A stretch of DNA of 64,000 bases from Nocardia araoensis NBRC 100135. GTDB lineage: Bacteria; Actinomycetota; Actinomycetes; Mycobacteriales; Mycobacteriaceae. Positions 41,633 to 50,233 of the stretch are shown here, one piece after another. A program made the translations under genes and the position numbers. The stretch is from contig NZ_BAFR01000204.1 in NCBI RefSeq assembly GCF_000308435.1, positions 101,289 through 165,288 on the forward strand. The letters are read 5' to 3'. The stretch's first letter is position 1, and every line of letters begins with the position of its first letter. Under the pieces are notes generated by a model that worked only from the letters and a program-made list of their open reading frames with translations, ran no database searches and was not told where the DNA came from.

Positions 41633-42493
41633 TTACAAGTCGGCCGCTTTGGCCTCGATCAAGCCGAGTGAGTCCTTTCGGGACATGGCGTGCTCGGCCA
41701 GCGCGCTGTCGAACATCGTGTTGAGATGTCGCACCGGCTCGACCTCCTCGATCAGCCCGAGCTGCACGAGAGTCTCGCTCCAGGCGACATCCGGCAGTAG
41801 CGGGTTGTCGAAGCCGAGCACATGAAAGGTCGCGCCGCCGAGCAGCACTCCGCCCGGCGCGTCGAACGGGATGATCCTGATGTCCACGGTTTCGGGGTAA
41901 CGCTCGATCAGCGACGCCAGATGGCGAAGTTGCCCGCGAAGCACATCACCGCCACCGGTGCGCTGGGAAATCGCCGCTTCGCCGATCACGGCGACGAGGT
42001 GTAGCGGATCCGGCCCGGTCAGCCTTTCTTGGCGACGCATGCGGACCTCCACCCACCGGTCGATCTCGACCCTTCGAACCCGGGCGAGGTCATTGGTGAA
42101 CAGTGCCCGCGCGTACTCGCGCGTTTGCAGCAACCCAGGGATCAAGACGCTCTCATAGGTCCGAATGGTCTGCGCCCCGTGCTCCAACCCGTAGAGGCGG
42201 ATGACTTCGTCCGACAACAACTCCCGGTACTCCGACCACCACCCGCGCCCCTTCGCGATGTCGCGTAGGCGCAACATTTCCTCGCGCTCATCCTGGTCGA
42301 ACTCGAGCAAGCTCATCAGCTTTCGCAGCTTGTCCTCGGCCAGCACGCGTTCTTTCTCCACCTTCGACCAGTACGACAGCGTGAAGCCGAGTTCCTTGGC
42401 GAGGACGGAAGCGGAGACGTCGAACTCGGTGCGGCGGCGCTTGATCCGGAGCATGAGCTCCCAGCGCGCCACCGTGGGCGAGAGTGGTGCCAT
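41633..42493 (-). CDS. XRE-family HTH regulator with DUF5753
   Basis: A 286-residue regulator. HTH region about residues 10-70 (RWELMLRIKRRRTEFDVSAS, VLAKELGFTLSYWSKVEKE), then a DUF5753 domain with SVLIPGLLQTREYARALFTN, RMRRQERLTGPDPLHLVAVI and QLRHLASLIERYPETVDIRI. The ATG at 42493 gives MAPLSPTVARWELML; the frame is open to 42583 but would run through the operator. It probably binds the double GTCAA-N-TTGAC array upstream. Confidence 0.9.
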   Translation of the reverse strand: MAPLSPTVARWELMLRIKRRRTEFDVSASVLAKELGFTLSYWSKVEKERVLAEDKLRKLMSLLEFDQDEREEMLRLRDIAKGRGWWSEYRELLSDEVIRLYGLEHGAQTIRTYESVLIPGLLQTREYARALFTNDLARVRRVEIDRWVEVRMRRQERLTGPDPLHLVAVIGEAAISQRTGGGDVLRGQLRHLASLIERYPETVDIRIIPFDAPGGVLLGGATFHVLGFDNPLLPDVAWSETLVQLGLIEEVEPVRHLNTMFDSALAEHAMSRKDSLGLIEAKAADL

Positions 42494-42565
42494 CGTCCGA
42501 TGAGTCCTTCCGGCTCCGGCTGTTCGTGCAGATGACCGTACCCGGATCCAGACCTGGGCGTTTTT

Positions 42566-42589
42566 GTCAAATTGACTGGTCAACTTGAC
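42566..42589. promoter_or_regulatory. Double palindrome operator array
   Basis: Two 11-bp palindromes, GTCAA-A-TTGAC (42566-42576) and GTCAA-C-TTGAC (42579-42589), are separated by TG, giving four identical half-sites in 24 bases. They lie between the HTH gene (start 42493) and the divergent small gene (start 42682), where binding could control both directions. Confidence 0.65.
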
Positions 42590-42681
42590 CTTTCACTAGG
42601 CGGCATCTACTCTTCTTGTGTTGCGCATCACAGCGGGGGCTTTCCACAGAACCCGCTCCGGCGGGGATGGAGGGGGTTCTG

Positions 42682-42984
42682 ATGTCCGTGCATGTCGTCG
42701 ACCGCACTTGGATCGTGAGTGATCGGACGCCGCATCAGGCGAGGCGGGTCAGCGATGACGCGTGGGTGGTGTCCTATCTGCGCGGCCGGATGGTGAATAC
42801 CGAGCAGGCGACAGCGGCTATCCAAGCGGCGGAGATGATTTCGCTGACGGAGGAGTTGGTGCGCCGCGTCGGGCTCACGGCCATGGAAGCCGTCGGCCTC
42901 GTGGTTCTCGAATCGCCATGGGATCCCACGCCGTCGCGCACTCGGTACCGATTGCCGCGCCCGGGCGGGCGGCATCGTCGGTGA
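42682..42984 (+). CDS. Small conserved hypothetical protein
   Basis: A 100-residue soluble protein with no recognised domain. After VHVVDRTWIVSDRTPHQARR it has VSDDAWVVSYLRGRMVNTEQ, a helical middle (AAIQAAEMISLTEELVRRVG) and a basic, Pro/Arg-rich tail. The ATG at 42682 has a very strong GGAGGGGG ribosome site. It is the first gene divergent from the HTH regulator and precedes a DUF4254 gene, so it probably belongs to the regulated module. Function unknown. Confidence 0.75.
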   Translation: MSVHVVDRTWIVSDRTPHQARRVSDDAWVVSYLRGRMVNTEQATAAIQAAEMISLTEELVRRVGLTAMEAVGLVVLESPWDPTPSRTRYRLPRPGGRHRR

Positions 42985-43042
42985 TCCTTCGCAATCTCGC
43001 GTGACGCCCGGCGCGACCATTCGATCCAGGGGGTTGAACGCA

Positions 43043-43483
43043 GTGGAACCACTGCCGACCAAAGAGCTCGTCCTGCGGGCGTGCCGCACGGCGCCGCATC
43101 GCGCCCACCCGATTCTGGAATCCGCCCACCTACTCGCGGAGCTACACCAGCGCCGCCTCCGCTGCGAACCGGGTGGGACGAGCGACATCGACCAGCACCG
43201 CGCCCGCCTCGTGCTCGCCATCGACCGCTGGGTAGCCACCGGGGCGCCACCGCCGCACGGCGGCGCGCACATGCACACCGAAACCGTGGGCATGGTGGTG
43301 GACCGGCTCGCCCAGTTCTCCACCTGCGCGTACGACATCCTCGCCCGCGCACCGGAATGGGCGGTGCACAACGCCTGGGAACGCCTCGCCGAACTCGCGC
43401 TCGGCTATGAAGACCTCGCCTACGAGGTCGCGGCGGGCGTGCGCCGCCTCCCCTATCTCAGCGGCCCCCGGGAGCAATCCTGA
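43043..43483 (+). CDS. DUF4254 family protein
   Basis: A 146-residue protein of the DUF4254 family: LPTKELVLRACRTAPHRAHP at the start, SAHLLAELHQRRLRCEP, then IDQHRARLVLAIDRWVA and HMHTETVGMVVDRLAQ. The family is common next to actinobacterial HTH and glycosylation genes, but its activity is not known to me. The GTG at 43043 has GGGGG at normal spacing; a GTG at 43001 would add 14 residues. Its TGA directly abuts the convergent stop of the DUF3349 gene with no spacer. Confidence 0.8.
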   Translation: MEPLPTKELVLRACRTAPHRAHPILESAHLLAELHQRRLRCEPGGTSDIDQHRARLVLAIDRWVATGAPPPHGGAHMHTETVGMVVDRLAQFSTCAYDILARAPEWAVHNAWERLAELALGYEDLAYEVAAGVRRLPYLSGPREQS

Positions 43484-43768
43484 TCAGTCCTCGCCCGGCC
43501 ACGCATTGGCCTCGACCCGGGCGCGCACCCGGGCCACGTCGGCCTCGGACGGCATGTCGTTGGTGATCTTGGTGATCATCACCTGGATGTCGGCCTGGTC
43601 GATGTCCGCGCCGCCTGCGCCGGCCAGTTCGGCGGCGATCCGGGCGACTTCCTCGTCGGACAGGCGGCGGCGCAGCAGGGCGAGCAGCGGGACGTAGTCG
43701 GCTTCCGGGATCCCGTCCGGGTATCCCACCCGCAGCCAGGTGATGATCGCGTGCAGGAAGGGAGGCAT
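43484..43768 (-). CDS. DUF3349 family protein
   Basis: A 94-residue helical protein with the DUF3349 pattern ITWLRVGYPDGIPEADYVPLLALLRRRLSDEEVARIAAELAG, followed by a second helical half. It lies 13 bases after a paralogous DUF3349 gene; the two share the sequence around W-L-R-(A/V)-G-Y-P-x-G-(I/V)-P. Mycobacteria have a member next to pitA. Function unknown. The ATG at 43768 is used. Confidence 0.85.
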   Translation of the reverse strand: MPPFLHAIITWLRVGYPDGIPEADYVPLLALLRRRLSDEEVARIAAELAGAGGADIDQADIQVMITKITNDMPSEADVARVRARVEANAWPGED

Positions 43769-43781
43769 CGGCGCGGCTCGG

Positions 43782-44117
43782 TCAGTCGGAATCGGCGGGC
43801 GGATCGGCCAGCGGCCAGCCGCCCGCGGCCAGATGGGACGCGACGCGAGCCACGTCGCGCTCGTCCGGCTGCTCCTTGGCGAGCCGCGCGATTGCCTGCT
43901 CGATCTCGGTGTGCGTGATCTCGCTGCCCGAGTTCGAAGCGACCAATTCCTCCGCGATCGCCACCACCTCATAGTCGGTGAGGTGCCGGTGCAGCACGGC
44001 GAACAGGGCCACGTAATCCGACTGCGGAACGCCCTGCGGGTAGCCCGCGCGCAGCCAGCCCACGACTTTGCCGAGCAGTTTCGGCCGAACCGGGACAGGT
44101 TTCACTGGATCGGTCAC
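43782..44117 (-). CDS. DUF3349 family protein
   Basis: A 111-residue DUF3349 protein (LLGKVVGWLRAGYPQGVPQSDYVALFAVLHRHLTDYEVVAIAEEL, then a C-terminal helical half). The GTG at 44117 has GAGGAG upstream. It sits between the small membrane protein and the second DUF3349 gene in the pitA transcript, the same neighbourhood as in mycobacteria. The family structure is a small helical bundle; its role is unknown, perhaps protein-protein contact linked to phosphate transport. Confidence 0.87.
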   Translation of the reverse strand: MTDPVKPVPVRPKLLGKVVGWLRAGYPQGVPQSDYVALFAVLHRHLTDYEVVAIAEELVASNSGSEITHTEIEQAIARLAKEQPDERDVARVASHLAAGGWPLADPPADSD

Positions 44118-44128
44118 GCTGGCACTCC

Positions 44129-44413
44129 TCACGCCTGCCCGAACAGATGGATGCCGAATCTGGCCGCGAGAAACGCCTTCGCCGTGTACAGGATGCCGCT
44201 GACGATCGCGACGACGACCAGCACGAAGCACGCCACCGCGACCGCGACCGCGAGAGCCGGATAGTTCCGCCGCACCGTGCCCGCGTCGGTCGTCGCGGTC
44301 ATCGACCAGAACCGCACCCCGATCGCGAAGATCATCGGCAGGCCCGCGCCGAGTACCAGTCCGGCCACGACGACTTTCCACAGCGCGTTGAGATTGGTGA
44401 CGAGAGTGTGCAC
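44129..44413 (-). CDS. Small membrane protein of the pitA operon
   Basis: A 94-residue protein with two hydrophobic segments (VVVAGLVLGAGLPMIFAIGV, about residues 14-33, and ALAVAVAVACFVLVVVAIVS, about 52-72) and short cytoplasmic or periplasmic tails. It lies 11 bases after pitA and before the DUF3349 genes, matching the mycobacterial order. The GTG at 44413 gives MHTLVTNLNALW. No catalytic features; it may be an accessory subunit of the phosphate permease. Confidence 0.85.
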   Translation of the reverse strand: MHTLVTNLNALWKVVVAGLVLGAGLPMIFAIGVRFWSMTATTDAGTVRRNYPALAVAVAVACFVLVVVAIVSGILYTAKAFLAARFGIHLFGQA

Positions 44414-44424
44414 GCCTGGTCCTC

Positions 44425-45633
44425 CTACACCTGAGCGGATCGGTTCGAGTCCGCCGACGCGGTCCGGTCCGGCGGCGCGACCGCAGGAGGATCGGTCCCC
44501 TCGCCCGGCCACTCGTTGACGTTGCCGGTGTGCACCGGATCGCGCCGCGAGCGCAGGTACATCAGCGTCGACAACCCGATCAGCAGGGCGAAGACCACCA
44601 GCACCCCGGCCAGTCCGCCGATGAGGTGGGCGATGGCCCAGCAGATCGCCCCGGCCACGGCGGCCAGCGGCAGTGTGAGCAACCATGCGACCACCATGCG
44701 CCCCATCACGCCCCAGCGCACCTCGGCGCCCTTGCCCAGGCCGGTGCCGAGAATGGAGCCGGTCGCGGTCTGCGTGGTCGACAGCGGCAACCCGAAGTGG
44801 GCCGAGGTCAGGATGATCGCGGCCGAAGCGGATTCCGCCGCGAGCCCCTGCGGCGAGTCGATCTCGACCAAACCCTTGCCCAGCGTTCGGATGATCCGCC
44901 AGCCGCCGAGGTAGGTGCCCGCCGCGATGGCGAGGGCACACGCGGCCATCACCCACAGCGGCAGGTCGTCGTCCTTGGTGAGCGTCCCGTGCGCCACGAG
45001 CGCGAGGAAGATCACGCCCATCGTCTTCTGCGCGTCGTTCGTACCGTGCGCCAGCGAGACCAGCGAGGCCGAGCCGATCTGGCCCCAGCGGAATCCCTCG
45101 GTGACCTTGCCCTCCTCGGCTCCGCGCGTGATCCGGTACACCAGCCAGGTGCCGATCGCCGAGACCAGCGCGGCGACGATGGGCGCGAGCACCGCGGGCA
45201 CGATGATCTTGGTGACCACGCCGTCCGATCCGGACGCCCAGATCACCCCGCCCCAGCCGAGCGCGGCCAGCGTCGCCCCGATCAGACCGCCGAACAGCGC
45301 GTGCGACGAACTCGACGGCAGACCGAACAGCCAGGTGAGCAGGTTCCACAGGATCCCGCCGACCAGGCCGGCGAACACGATGACGATCAGGTCCTGGCCT
45401 CCCACGGCGTCGAGCCGCACGATGCCTTTCGCCACGGTGGCGGCGACGGCCACCGACAGGAACGCGCCGACCAGGTTCAGCACCGCCGAGAGCGCGACCG
45501 CCACTCGTGGCCGCAGCGCGCCGGTGGCGATCGAGGTCGCCATCGCGTTGGCGGTGTCGTGGAAGCCATTGGTGAAATCGAATGCGAGCGCCGTGACGAT
45601 GACGATCAGGAGAACCAGTAATTCGACGGTCAC
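44425..45633 (-). CDS. pitA: Low-affinity inorganic phosphate transporter
   Basis: A 402-residue Pit-family membrane protein with about ten hydrophobic spans. The duplicated family motifs are present: ALAFDFTNGFHDTANAMATSIATGAL near the N-terminus and SLAHGTNDAQKTMGVIFLAL in the middle, both with the G-x-N-D/H-D substrate region. It transports phosphate (as metal phosphate) with protons. The start is ambiguous: GTG 45633 matches homologues, but the GGAGG lies only one base away; GTG 45651 would add six residues. First gene of a four-gene transcript. Confidence 0.94.
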   Translation of the reverse strand: MTVELLVLLIVIVTALAFDFTNGFHDTANAMATSIATGALRPRVAVALSAVLNLVGAFLSVAVAATVAKGIVRLDAVGGQDLIVIVFAGLVGGILWNLLTWLFGLPSSSSHALFGGLIGATLAALGWGGVIWASGSDGVVTKIIVPAVLAPIVAALVSAIGTWLVYRITRGAEEGKVTEGFRWGQIGSASLVSLAHGTNDAQKTMGVIFLALVAHGTLTKDDDLPLWVMAACALAIAAGTYLGGWRIIRTLGKGLVEIDSPQGLAAESASAAIILTSAHFGLPLSTTQTATGSILGTGLGKGAEVRWGVMGRMVVAWLLTLPLAAVAGAICWAIAHLIGGLAGVLVVFALLIGLSTLMYLRSRRDPVHTGNVNEWPGEGTDPPAVAPPDRTASADSNRSAQV

Positions 45634-45723
45634 GCCTCCAGTGTGCTGCACCCCCGGATCGCACAGCCATGCCGGTTACCGGAAGTTCGTCCGACCCCCA
45701 TGGACTAGCCTGATTCGTCCTGG

Positions 45724-46980
45724 TCAGCCGGATCGAGTGCACTGCGCGGCGACCGGCCGCCCGGCGAACCGATCATCGATCCAGGAGTTCGCGCCGGGGA
45801 TGCCGCTGAGCCCGACCAGGAAGTGCTCGCCGAAATGGATCCGGAAAGCCACCGGGGTCCCGGCGCCACACCAGTCCGCGTAGAGCTTCTCGGCGCCGGC
45901 CAGCGGCACCCACGGATCGTGTGTGGCGTGATAGAGGTACACCGGCACCGTCGGCGCGCTCGCGCCCAGCCGGTTCGCGGCCAGGATCTCCCTGACCATG
46001 GGCAGCTCGGTGGGCGCGGCGGCGTGGGTCAGCGCCTGCACCGGAATCGGCGCCACGGCACCGCCGAACGCCTCCGCGGTCATGCACAGGTCCTTGCCGA
46101 CCTGGGCCAGTCGCCAGCCGTCGTCGGTCATCAGGCCGAGCAGTTCGGGATACTCCCGCGCCAGTCCGAGGGTCGCGGCCAGGAACACCCCGGACGCGGC
46201 GTTGCGTCCGTTCATGGTGGACAGGAGCATGTCGAAGTCGGCGGGGACACCGCCGAACGCCGCACCCACCAGATTCAGCTCGGGCGCGTACCACGGCGCC
46301 AGCTGTGCGGCCCATCCGCTGGCGATGGCGCCGCCGGAGTATCCGGTGACCACCGTCGGCGCATCCGGTCGCAATCCGAACTCCGGCGTGTTCACCACGG
46401 CCCGGATGGAGTCGAGCACCGCGTGCCCGGCCATCAGTCCCGCCGCGTACGCCTGCCGAGGTCCCTGATGGTCGGGCACGAGCACGGCGTAGCCCTTGGA
46501 CAGCGGAATCTGGGCGGCCCAGAACTCGGCTGTCGGCTCGTTCCTGAGTTTGTAGGACGGTGCGCACCGATGCCCGAGCGAGTCGATCGCGGCATTGAAC
46601 GACAGCACCGGGCGCGGACCCGGTCCGGTCCACGGCGCCTGCGGCACGAGCAATGTCGCGGCCACGGGCACCGGCTGGTCCTTGGAATCGGTGGACCGGA
46701 TCAACAGCTCGGTCGACCGCAACGGGAACGCGGTCAAGCCCGTTCCCCCCGCACGGGAGGCGAGAATCGTTCCCGGACGCAGGTTCTCGTACTCCGGCGG
46801 CGGAGTGTAGAACGGATCGTCCAGCGGCGTGGGCAGGATCCCCGAGTACTCGCGCGACGGCGTGAGGAACTGCTCGATCGGATTCGCCTGCACGGGCGTA
46901 CCGATCGCGCTCACCGCCAAGGCGCCCAGCAGCGCCGCTACCATCGGGGCACATCTTTCGCGCAGAGCTCTTCGCATCAA
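45724..46980 (-). CDS. Secreted lipase (LIP family)
   Basis: A 418-residue exported alpha/beta-hydrolase. A signal peptide (APMVAALLGALAVSAIGTPVQA, cleavage near residue 32) is followed by DDPFYTPPPEYENLRPGTIL, as in secretory lipases. The nucleophile elbow is GYSGGA (about residue 209), the acid Asp lies in HATHDPWVP, and the His in FGEHFLV. Acts outside the cytoplasm on acylglycerols or similar esters. It stands alone between pitA and the DNA ligase gene on the same strand; no regulatory sequence was recognised. Confidence 0.9.
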   Translation of the reverse strand: MMRRALRERCAPMVAALLGALAVSAIGTPVQANPIEQFLTPSREYSGILPTPLDDPFYTPPPEYENLRPGTILASRAGGTGLTAFPLRSTELLIRSTDSKDQPVPVAATLLVPQAPWTGPGPRPVLSFNAAIDSLGHRCAPSYKLRNEPTAEFWAAQIPLSKGYAVLVPDHQGPRQAYAAGLMAGHAVLDSIRAVVNTPEFGLRPDAPTVVTGYSGGAIASGWAAQLAPWYAPELNLVGAAFGGVPADFDMLLSTMNGRNAASGVFLAATLGLAREYPELLGLMTDDGWRLAQVGKDLCMTAEAFGGAVAPIPVQALTHAAAPTELPMVREILAANRLGASAPTVPVYLYHATHDPWVPLAGAEKLYADWCGAGTPVAFRIHFGEHFLVGLSGIPGANSWIDDRFAGRPVAAQCTRSG

Positions 46981-47135
46981 CCCACCCGCCCGCCGATTCC
47001 TCGTCCGGAAGAACGAACCGGCCGGACCACTGCATTGTGGCAGCCATCCGGAACCTTGCGCTGCCCATACTTACAGTGGCTCGACCTGCTCGGCAGCCCG
47101 ACACGCGCCCACCGCGGGAGCGCCCGCGCTTCACA

Positions 47136-48647
47136 TCACGGCAGCAAGGCGCGAATGGTATCGATGGTGTCGGCCTCGGGCGGCTCTTTGTCGGGGCGAT
47201 ACCGCACCACACGGGCGAAACGCAGAGCGACACCGCCGGGGTAGCGCGAACTCACCTGCACACCGTCCAGGGCGATCTCCACGACGAGTTCCGGCCACAG
47301 ATACACGGTGTGCTGATCGCGCGAGCGCTCGTGGCGGGGGAATTCGTCGGTCTGCCATTGCAACAGCGCGTCGGTGAGTCCCTTGAAGGTCTTGCCCACC
47401 ATGACCGGCTCGCCGCCGTCCGGGTCGCGCGCGCCGAGATGCAGGTTCGACAGGTAGCCCGTGCGGCGGCCGTAGCCCCATTCCGCGCCGAGCACGATCA
47501 GGTCCATGGTGTGCGTCGGCTTGATCTTCTGCCAGGACCGGCCCCGCCTGCCCGCCGCGTACGGCGCGGTCAACGACTTGATCATGACGCCCTCGTGCCC
47601 CGCGGCCAGCGCGGCGTCGAAGTATTCCGCGGCCGCCTCGGCATCCGGGCGCAGCAACGCGGGAATGGTGTGCTCGCCGGCCACCTTCGTCAGCGCGGCG
47701 CGGCGCTCCGACAGCGGAGCGTCGAGCAGGTCGCGGCCGTCGAGGTGCAGACAGTCGAAGAAGTACGGATGCAGCAGCAGCTCCCTGGTTGAGCTCACCT
47801 CGGCGAAACGGCTCATGGTCTCCTGGAACGGACGCGGCCGTCCGGCGTCGGTGAGCGCCAGCGTCTCCCCGTCCAGCACGACGCTCGAACAGTCCAGGCC
47901 CGCGACCAGTTCGACGAGTTCCGGAACGCTCGCGGTGATCTCGCGCAGCGTCCTGGTGAAGATACGAACCCGGTCGCCGTCCCGGTGCACTTGGATGCGC
48001 GCGCCGTCCAATTTGTGCTCGACGCTCACCTCTCCCTGGAACTCGACCAGCGCCTCGTCCAACGTCGCACCGGGCGAGGCGAGCATGGGCTGGATCGGAC
48101 GGCCGACTTCGAGCCGGAACTCCGCGAGCGCCGCGGCTCCGCCGGTCAGCGCCGCGACGGCGGTGACCGGCAGCCGGCCCGACAACATGTACGCCCGGCG
48201 CACCAGATCGGGCGGCACGTCCGCGGCGACCGCCACGGCTTCGGTGACCACGGCGGTGAGCGCGCCTTGGCGCAGCTCCCCGGTGAGCAGGCGCACCAGG
48301 AAGCCCTGCTCGTTCGCCGTCGCCGCGGACCACAGCGCCGCGAGCAGCTCTTTGCGCCGGGCCGCGGAACCGGCGCCGGAGGTGACGGCCAGCTCGCTCA
48401 GCGCCGCGTGCACCGCCGACACGGTCAGCGTGGGCAGCGGCGCGGGCGGGTGGTCGAGCGTGGTGAGCGTGCGCCATCCCGTGCCGATCCGCCCCTGCGG
48501 TAGCTCGCCGGACGCCCAGGCGACAACGGGCACGAGCTCCTCCGGCGCGGCCGCGCTCAACAGCGCGGCCAGCGTGGCGATCTTCGTCTTGCGTGACCTG
48601 GTCGCCCGTACGGTCTCCGAGGCCAGCACGACATCCGAGAACAACAC
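47136..48647 (-). CDS. lig: ATP-dependent DNA ligase
   Basis: A 503-residue ATP-dependent ligase. An N-terminal DNA-binding domain (residues 1-185) is followed by the nucleotidyltransferase core with the adenylation site EHKLDGARIQV (Lys212), motif III VVLDGE, motif IV in EGVMIKS and motif V SWQKIKPTHTMDLIVLGAE, and then an OB fold. This is the LigB class of mycobacteria, an accessory repair ligase beside the NAD-dependent LigA. GTG start at 48647; the gene is divergent from ramB with a 93-base gap. Confidence 0.94.
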   Translation of the reverse strand: MLFSDVVLASETVRATRSRKTKIATLAALLSAAAPEELVPVVAWASGELPQGRIGTGWRTLTTLDHPPAPLPTLTVSAVHAALSELAVTSGAGSAARRKELLAALWSAATANEQGFLVRLLTGELRQGALTAVVTEAVAVAADVPPDLVRRAYMLSGRLPVTAVAALTGGAAALAEFRLEVGRPIQPMLASPGATLDEALVEFQGEVSVEHKLDGARIQVHRDGDRVRIFTRTLREITASVPELVELVAGLDCSSVVLDGETLALTDAGRPRPFQETMSRFAEVSSTRELLLHPYFFDCLHLDGRDLLDAPLSERRAALTKVAGEHTIPALLRPDAEAAAEYFDAALAAGHEGVMIKSLTAPYAAGRRGRSWQKIKPTHTMDLIVLGAEWGYGRRTGYLSNLHLGARDPDGGEPVMVGKTFKGLTDALLQWQTDEFPRHERSRDQHTVYLWPELVVEIALDGVQVSSRYPGGVALRFARVVRYRPDKEPPEADTIDTIRALLP

Positions 48648-48728
48648 CCTGCCGACGGTAGCCGCTCGGTACGACACCTGTCTGCGAGGAGTGTTAATCG
48701 GTAATTGGCACGGATGCGAAAGCGGTCC

Positions 48729-48743
48729 TAAACTGGACGCATG
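48729..48743 (+). promoter_or_regulatory. Probable leaderless promoter of ramB
   Basis: TAAACT at 48729-48734 matches the -10 pattern TANNNT and ends six bases before the ATG at 48741; no ribosome site is present. The ramB transcript probably starts at the ATG. Confidence 0.5.
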
Positions 48744-50147
48744 GCCAAGACTTATGTCGGCGCTCGGCTGCGTCAACTGCGGACCGAACGCGGGCTCAGC
48801 CAGGTGGCGCTGGCTCAGCAGCTGGAGATCTCGGCGAGCTATCTCAACCAGATCGAGCACGACGTACGCCCGCTCACCGTCCCCGTGCTGCTGAAGATCA
48901 GCGACGTGTTCGGCGTCGACACGACCTTCTTCTCCGCCGCGGACGACACCCGGCTCATCGCGGAACTGCAAGAGGTCGTGATGGACGAGGAACTGGGCAT
49001 CGAGGCCGACGCCCAGGAGATCGCGGACATCGTCTCGGCGCACCCGAGCATGGCCCGCGCGCTGGTCAACATGCACAACCGCTACCGCAACACCTCCGCC
49101 CAGCTGGCCGCGGCCACCGAGGACCGTTTCGCCGACGGCGCGGGTAGCGGCGCGATCAGCAAGCCGCACGAGGAAGTGCGCGACTACTTCTATCAGCGCC
49201 AGAACTACATCCACGAGCTGGACACCGCCGCCGAGGACCTCACCGCGCGCATCCGTTTCCACGGCGGCGACGTGAACAGCGAGATCGCCAGAATCCTGCG
49301 CGCGCATGACGTGCGGATCACCGAGCGCATCGACCTCGGCGAAGGCGTGCTGCATCGCTACGACCCGCAGACCCGCAACTTGGAGATCGCGCCGCATCTG
49401 TCCGGCGGGCAGCGAACCTTCAAACTGGCCGCCGAACTGGCGTACTTCGAGTGCGGCGAACTGCTGGAGAAGCTGGTCGACGAGGGCAACTTCGCCTCCG
49501 AGGACGCCCGCAAGCTGGCCATGCTCGGGCTGGCCAACTACTTCGCCGCGGCGACGGTGCTGCCGTACACGCACTTCCACGAGGTCGCCGAGGACTTCCG
49601 CTACGACATCGAGCGGCTGTCGGCGTTCTTCACGCAGAGCTACGAGACCATCTGTCACCGGCTCTCCACGCTGCAACGCCCGTCGCTGCGCGGCGTGCCG
49701 TTCTCCTTCGTGCGGGTGGACCGGGCGGGCAACATGTCCAAGCGCCAGTCGGCCACGGGTTTCCACTTCTCCTCCAGCGGCGGCACCTGCCCGCTGTGGA
49801 ACGTCTACGAGACTTTCGCCTATCCGGGCAAGATCATGACCCAGATCGCGCAGATGCCCGACGGCCGCAAATACCTCTGGGTGGCGCGCACGGTCGAGCG
49901 CCGCGCCACCCGTTTCGGCCAGCCGAGCAAGACCTTCGCCATCGGCCTCGGCTGCGAATTGCGGCACGCGGCCCGGGTGATCTACGCCGACGGCATCGAT
50001 CTCGACGAAGTGCAGCCGACGCCGATCGGTGCGGGCTGCCGAGTCTGCGAACGCGCCAATTGCCCGCAGCGCGCGTTCCCGCCCCTGGGCAAGGTGCTCG
50101 ACATCAGCGAACACCGCAGTTCCGTTTCGCCGTATGTGCTGAAGTAG
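48741..50147 (+). CDS. ramB: RamB/PrpR-type regulator of acetate/glyoxylate metabolism
   Basis: A 468-residue short-chain fatty acyl regulator. An XRE helix-turn-helix occupies residues about 8-60 (LRQLRTERGLSQVALAQQLE, ISASYLNQIE). A ligand-binding, IrrE-like middle domain follows (FKLAAELAYFECGELLEKLV, LGLANYFAAATVLPYTHFHE). The C-terminal ScfR domain ends with CRVCERANCPQR, a Cys cluster where PrpR relatives bind an iron-sulfur cluster. RamB represses or activates aceA according to carbon source in related genera; candidate boxes stand before aceA at 1835-1987. Monocistronic, ended by a strong hairpin. Confidence 0.9.
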   Translation: MAKTYVGARLRQLRTERGLSQVALAQQLEISASYLNQIEHDVRPLTVPVLLKISDVFGVDTTFFSAADDTRLIAELQEVVMDEELGIEADAQEIADIVSAHPSMARALVNMHNRYRNTSAQLAAATEDRFADGAGSGAISKPHEEVRDYFYQRQNYIHELDTAAEDLTARIRFHGGDVNSEIARILRAHDVRITERIDLGEGVLHRYDPQTRNLEIAPHLSGGQRTFKLAAELAYFECGELLEKLVDEGNFASEDARKLAMLGLANYFAAATVLPYTHFHEVAEDFRYDIERLSAFFTQSYETICHRLSTLQRPSLRGVPFSFVRVDRAGNMSKRQSATGFHFSSSGGTCPLWNVYETFAYPGKIMTQIAQMPDGRKYLWVARTVERRATRFGQPSKTFAIGLGCELRHAARVIYADGIDLDEVQPTPIGAGCRVCERANCPQRAFPPLGKVLDISEHRSSVSPYVLK

Positions 50148-50186
50148 CCGCGGCGGTTCCACTGCGGCACTGCTCCTGAACGGAAA

Positions 50187-50222
50187 TCCGGCCGGTATCG
50201 GAGTATTTCGATACCGGCCGGA
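50187..50222. terminator. Bidirectional terminator hairpin
   Basis: A perfect 14-bp stem (TCCGGCCGGTATCG at 50187-50200 and its complement at 50209-50222) with loop GAGTATTT stands between the convergent ramB and MFS genes. CGTTTGTT follows on the plus strand, a weak T-rich tail. Confidence 0.8.
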
Positions 50223-50233
50223 CGTTTGTTCGC

